DNA of 64,000 bases from Streptomyces misionensis (GTDB taxonomy: Bacteria > Actinomycetota > Actinomycetes > Streptomycetales > Streptomycetaceae): contig NZ_FNTD01000004.1 of assembly GCF_900104815.1 (NCBI RefSeq), positions 2,992,501-3,056,500 of the forward strand. Direction: 5' to 3'. Positions 61,417 through 64,000 of the stretch are shown in pieces. Under the pieces are notes generated by a model that saw only the letters and a list, made by a program, of their open reading frames with translations, was not told the origin of the DNA and made no database searches. A program made the translations under genes and the position numbers. The number at the start of each line of letters is the position of its first letter. Within the stretch, counting starts at the first letter, position 1.

Positions 61417-64000
61417 GTGCGGCCGACAAGGCGAAGCAGATCATCCAGGACGTCACCGGCATGTGGTGGCCGGCGGCGGACGAGGGCGGGCTGCGGGACG
61501 CGGCCAAGGCCTGGCGGGACTTCGCCGATGACATCGAAGGGGTCATGACCGCGGCGAACAAGACGGCCCGCGGCATCATCGAGAACAACAAGGGCGAGGC
61601 GATCTCCGCTTTCGACGATCCCTACTGGCGCCGTTATTACTACAACGGCCACGGCTGGCTGAAGGACATGGCCGACGGCGCCCGCGACATGGCCAAGGCG
61701 CTCGACAAGTACGCGGACGCCGTGCACCACGCGGTCACGCGCCTGGAGCACGAACTGGAGATCGTCGGCGCGACGATCGTCGCGGGCACAGCGCTCGCCA
61801 TCTTCACGGCCGGTATCTCGGAGGCCGCCGCGGCCTCGGCCACGGCAGGCATCGTGGAACTGGCCGGGAGCTTGGGTGTGGCGGTGTCGACCGAGGTGGC
61901 GACGATCGCGGGCACAACCCTTGCCACGGCGGCGATCGGCGGCATCGAGTCGATCACCGTCGACCTGGCCGTGACCCAGCCCGTCGCCATGGCCACCGGC
62001 GAGAGCAAGGGCCTCAGCCTGGACGAGGTGAGCCAGTCCGCGCTGTACGGGATGGCGTTCGGCGGCGCCTTCGGAGGTGGCGGCGCGGTCGCCAAGGCCG
62101 CGGGCGAGGCGGGTGGATTCCGGGCCCTGTTCGAGGGCATCTCCGTCCCTGGCGCACGCGTGTTGCCCAGTGAACTCAACGGCTTGGGTGCAGGCTTGCG
62201 CAGCGGCGAACAGGCCGCGGCGGGGGACGCGCGCAGCGTCACACGCCAGGCCGCGGGCAAGGATCCGGAGGGCACGGCAGAGAATCCGAAGAACAAGGTC
62301 GCGGATGACAACACCGACCCGATCGACCTGGTCACCGGCAAAATGTATCTGCCCCAGACCGATGTGTCCCTGCCGGGTGCGCTTCCCCTGACCTTCACCC
62401 GCCGCGTCGAGTCCGGCTACGGGCTGGGCCGCTGGTTCGGCCCGTCCTGGTCCTCCACCGTGGACCAGCACCTGGCCATCGATGCCGAGGGCGTTGTCTT
62501 CGTCACCGAGGACGGTCTGCTCCTCACCTACCCTCACCCCCAGCCCGACGCCCCGACCCTGCCGGACCACGGCAGTTGCCGCTGGCCACTGGCCCGGGTG
62601 GACGGCGGCTACACGGTCACGGATCCCCGCTCGGGCCAGGTCCGGCACTTCGCCGACCAGTCGGCGGACCGAGCGGTGCTGGAACAGATCGACGACCGCA
62701 ACGGCAACTGGCTGACCTTCGCATACGACACCGACGGCGCTCCTGTCGCGATCGCCTCCTCCGCCGGCTACCGCATCCGGATAACCACGACCGGCAACCG
62801 GATCACCGCCCTGCACCTCATGGGTGCCGCCCCCGATGGCACCGACCAGGAACTCAAACGCTATGGCTACTCCGAAGGCAACCTGACGGAAGTCATCAAC
62901 TCCTCGGGCGTCCCCCTGCGCTTCAGCTACGACGAGCGTGGGCGAGTGACCTCCTGGACGGACTCGAACAACCGCAGCTACACCTACCATTACGACGACC
63001 GCGACCGCTGCATCGCCGAGGGCGGCGCGGCCGGGCACATGTCTCTGCGCCTCTCCTACGACGAGACGGATACGGCGTCCGGCCACCGCGTCACCACGAC
63101 GGTGACGGGCGAGGGCCACACTCGCCGTTACTTCATCAACTCCTCCGGCCAAGTTGTCGCGGAGATCGACCCGTTGGGATCAGCCACCCACTTCACTCGC
63201 GACCGCTACAACCGACTGCTGTCCACGACGGACCCGCTCGGCCACACGACGTCGTTCCGCTACGACGAGACGGGCAACCTCACGTCGGTCATCCGCCCGG
63301 ACGGCCGCGAGTCGCGAGCCGAGTACAACGACCTGGGCCTGCCGGTGAAGCTGGTCGGGCCGGACGGCGCGATCGTCCGGCAGACCTTCGACGCACGGGG
63401 CAACCGCACGTCGGTGACGGACCCGGCGGGCCGGACGACACACTTCACGTACCACGAGTCCGGCCATCTGACCTCGGTGACCGACCCGCTGGGCAACACG
63501 ACGACGGTCGAGTGCGACCGGGCGGGCCTCCCCCTGACGGTGACGGATCCCCTGGGCGCGGTCACCCGTTATGCGCGAGACGCCTTCGGCCGCCCGACCG
63601 CGATCACCGACCCGGCCGGCGCGACGACGCTGCTGGAGTGGTCGGTCGAGGGTCACCTGCTGCGCCGCACGGCTCCCGACGGCACGACGGAGACATGGAC
63701 GTACGACGGTGAGGGCAACTGCACGAGCCACACGGACCCACTGGGCGGTGTCTCGCACTTCTCGTACACCCACTTCGACCTCCTGTCCTCCCGCACGGGT
63801 CCGGACGGGGTGCGATACGAGTTCGAGCACGACGCGGAACTGCGCCTGACGAAGGTCACCAACCCGCAGGGCCTCACGTGGGAGTACGAGTACGACGCAG
63901 CGGGCCATCTCCGAGCGGAGAAGGACTTCGACGGCAGACGACGGACGTACGAATACGACTCCGCAGGCCGCCTGGTGTCACGTAGTGACACTCTGGGTCA
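61413..64000 (+). CDS. RHS/YD-repeat polymorphic toxin with WXG-like N-terminus (partial, runs off window)
   Basis: Starts at GTG 61413 (VSAADKAKQIIQDVTGMWW). About 862 residues are visible with no stop before 64000. The order is: N-terminal helical WXG/LXG-like export region (residues 1-115), a hydrophobic stretch (about 118-150, IVGATIVAGTALAIFTAGI), a second helical linker, then the DUF6531 RHS-entry domain (DPIDLVTGKMYLPQTDVSLPGALPLTFTRR) at about 305. From about 390 onward come many RHS/YD repeats (RFSYDERGRVTSWTDSNN, TYHYDDRDR, TSFRYDETGNLTSV, TDPLGNTTTVECDRAGLPLTVTDPLG, WEYEYDAAGHL). The C-terminal toxin and any immunity gene lie beyond the window. Confidence 0.9.
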   Translation, partial: MSAADKAKQIIQDVTGMWWPAADEGGLRDAAKAWRDFADDIEGVMTAANKTARGIIENNKGEAISAFDDPYWRRYYYNGHGWLKDMADGARDMAKALDKYADAVHHAVTRLEHELEIVGATIVAGTALAIFTAGISEAAAASATAGIVELAGSLGVAVSTEVATIAGTTLATAAIGGIESITVDLAVTQPVAMATGESKGLSLDEVSQSALYGMAFGGAFGGGGAVAKAAGEAGGFRALFEGISVPGARVLPSELNGLGAGLRSGEQAAAGDARSVTRQAAGKDPEGTAENPKNKVADDNTDPIDLVTGKMYLPQTDVSLPGALPLTFTRRVESGYGLGRWFGPSWSSTVDQHLAIDAEGVVFVTEDGLLLTYPHPQPDAPTLPDHGSCRWPLARVDGGYTVTDPRSGQVRHFADQSADRAVLEQIDDRNGNWLTFAYDTDGAPVAIASSAGYRIRITTTGNRITALHLMGAAPDGTDQELKRYGYSEGNLTEVINSSGVPLRFSYDERGRVTSWTDSNNRSYTYHYDDRDRCIAEGGAAGHMSLRLSYDETDTASGHRVTTTVTGEGHTRRYFINSSGQVVAEIDPLGSATHFTRDRYNRLLSTTDPLGHTTSFRYDETGNLTSVIRPDGRESRAEYNDLGLPVKLVGPDGAIVRQTFDARGNRTSVTDPAGRTTHFTYHESGHLTSVTDPLGNTTTVECDRAGLPLTVTDPLGAVTRYARDAFGRPTAITDPAGATTLLEWSVEGHLLRRTAPDGTTETWTYDGEGNCTSHTDPLGGVSHFSYTHFDLLSSRTGPDGVRYEFEHDAELRLTKVTNPQGLTWEYEYDAAGHLRAEKDFDGRRRTYEYDSAGRLVSRSDTLG

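Overview
The window reads as a chromosomal segment of a Streptomyces species. GC content is very high with strong third-position GC bias, GTG starts are common, genes are joined by ATGA/GTGA overlaps, and the content includes chaplins, rodlins, MelC1, XRE-DUF397 pairs and twin-arginine-exported enzymes. From memory, the order (melC, chaplins, rodlins, mmsA, copper P-type ATPase, citrate synthase, RecD-like helicase, ribose operon) resembles the melC-rdl-citA part of the S. coelicolor chromosome. No alignment was run.

Region 1 (1-7050) is a cell-surface and aerial-hypha block. It holds the start of the tyrosinase cofactor gene melC1, several small secreted proteins, three chaplins (two short, and one long repeat-bearing wall-anchored type) and three rodlins, one divergent from a tandem pair. 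Region 2 (7064-12142) has an ABC-2 type transporter whose ATPase is fused to an extracytoplasmic-type alpha/beta hydrolase, then an APC permease. Region 3 (12538-18613) is a five-gene inositol catabolic operon (iolC, Cgl0158-type aldolase, iolB, iolD, mmsA) with a recognisable promoter and an intrinsic terminator with a T7 run. Region 4 (18986-20435) has a small MerR-like HTH gene, a complete IS481-family insertion with a 6-bp target duplication, and a 162-bp palindromic MITE-like element.

Region 5 (20436-29611) contains a zinc alcohol dehydrogenase, a PrsW-type protease and a CsoR-type copper-controlled promoter driving copZ-copA. A 628-bp gap packed with RNA hairpins follows, then citrate synthase and a RecD2-type helicase. 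Region 6 (29658-38177) has a large XRE/NB-ARC/TPR regulator, then a LacI-controlled ribose operon (rbsR-rbsA-rbsCB fusion-rbsK-rbsD) with two operator copies. Region 7 (38189-45179) has an ECF42-type sigma factor with its DGPF partner, an XRE-DUF397-DUF397 cluster with a divergent pair of unknown small genes, and an AraC regulator divergent from a vdcBCD vanillate decarboxylase operon.

Region 8 (45200-54203) is carbohydrate catabolism and secreted hydrolases: a three-gene operon (oxidoreductase, DUF993 protein, TIM-barrel isomerase) divergent from a LacI regulator with a palindromic operator, a Tat-exported phospholipase C-like enzyme, a second isomerase and a Tat-exported GH3 glycosidase. 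Region 9 (54323-64000) has a small secreted cysteine protein, a giant fused ABC exporter, a phytase-like esterase, a penicillin-binding-type serine hydrolase, and a WXG100 protein overlapping the start of an RHS/YD-repeat polymorphic toxin that runs off the window.

The least explained signals are the copA-citA intergenic region, where two consecutive hairpins carry an identical 12-nt loop with a C6/G6 run, the hydrolase-ABC fusion, the fused ABC exporter whose two non-canonical motifs fall in the same ATP site, and the IS481 copy whose transposase stop codon is supplied by the target site.
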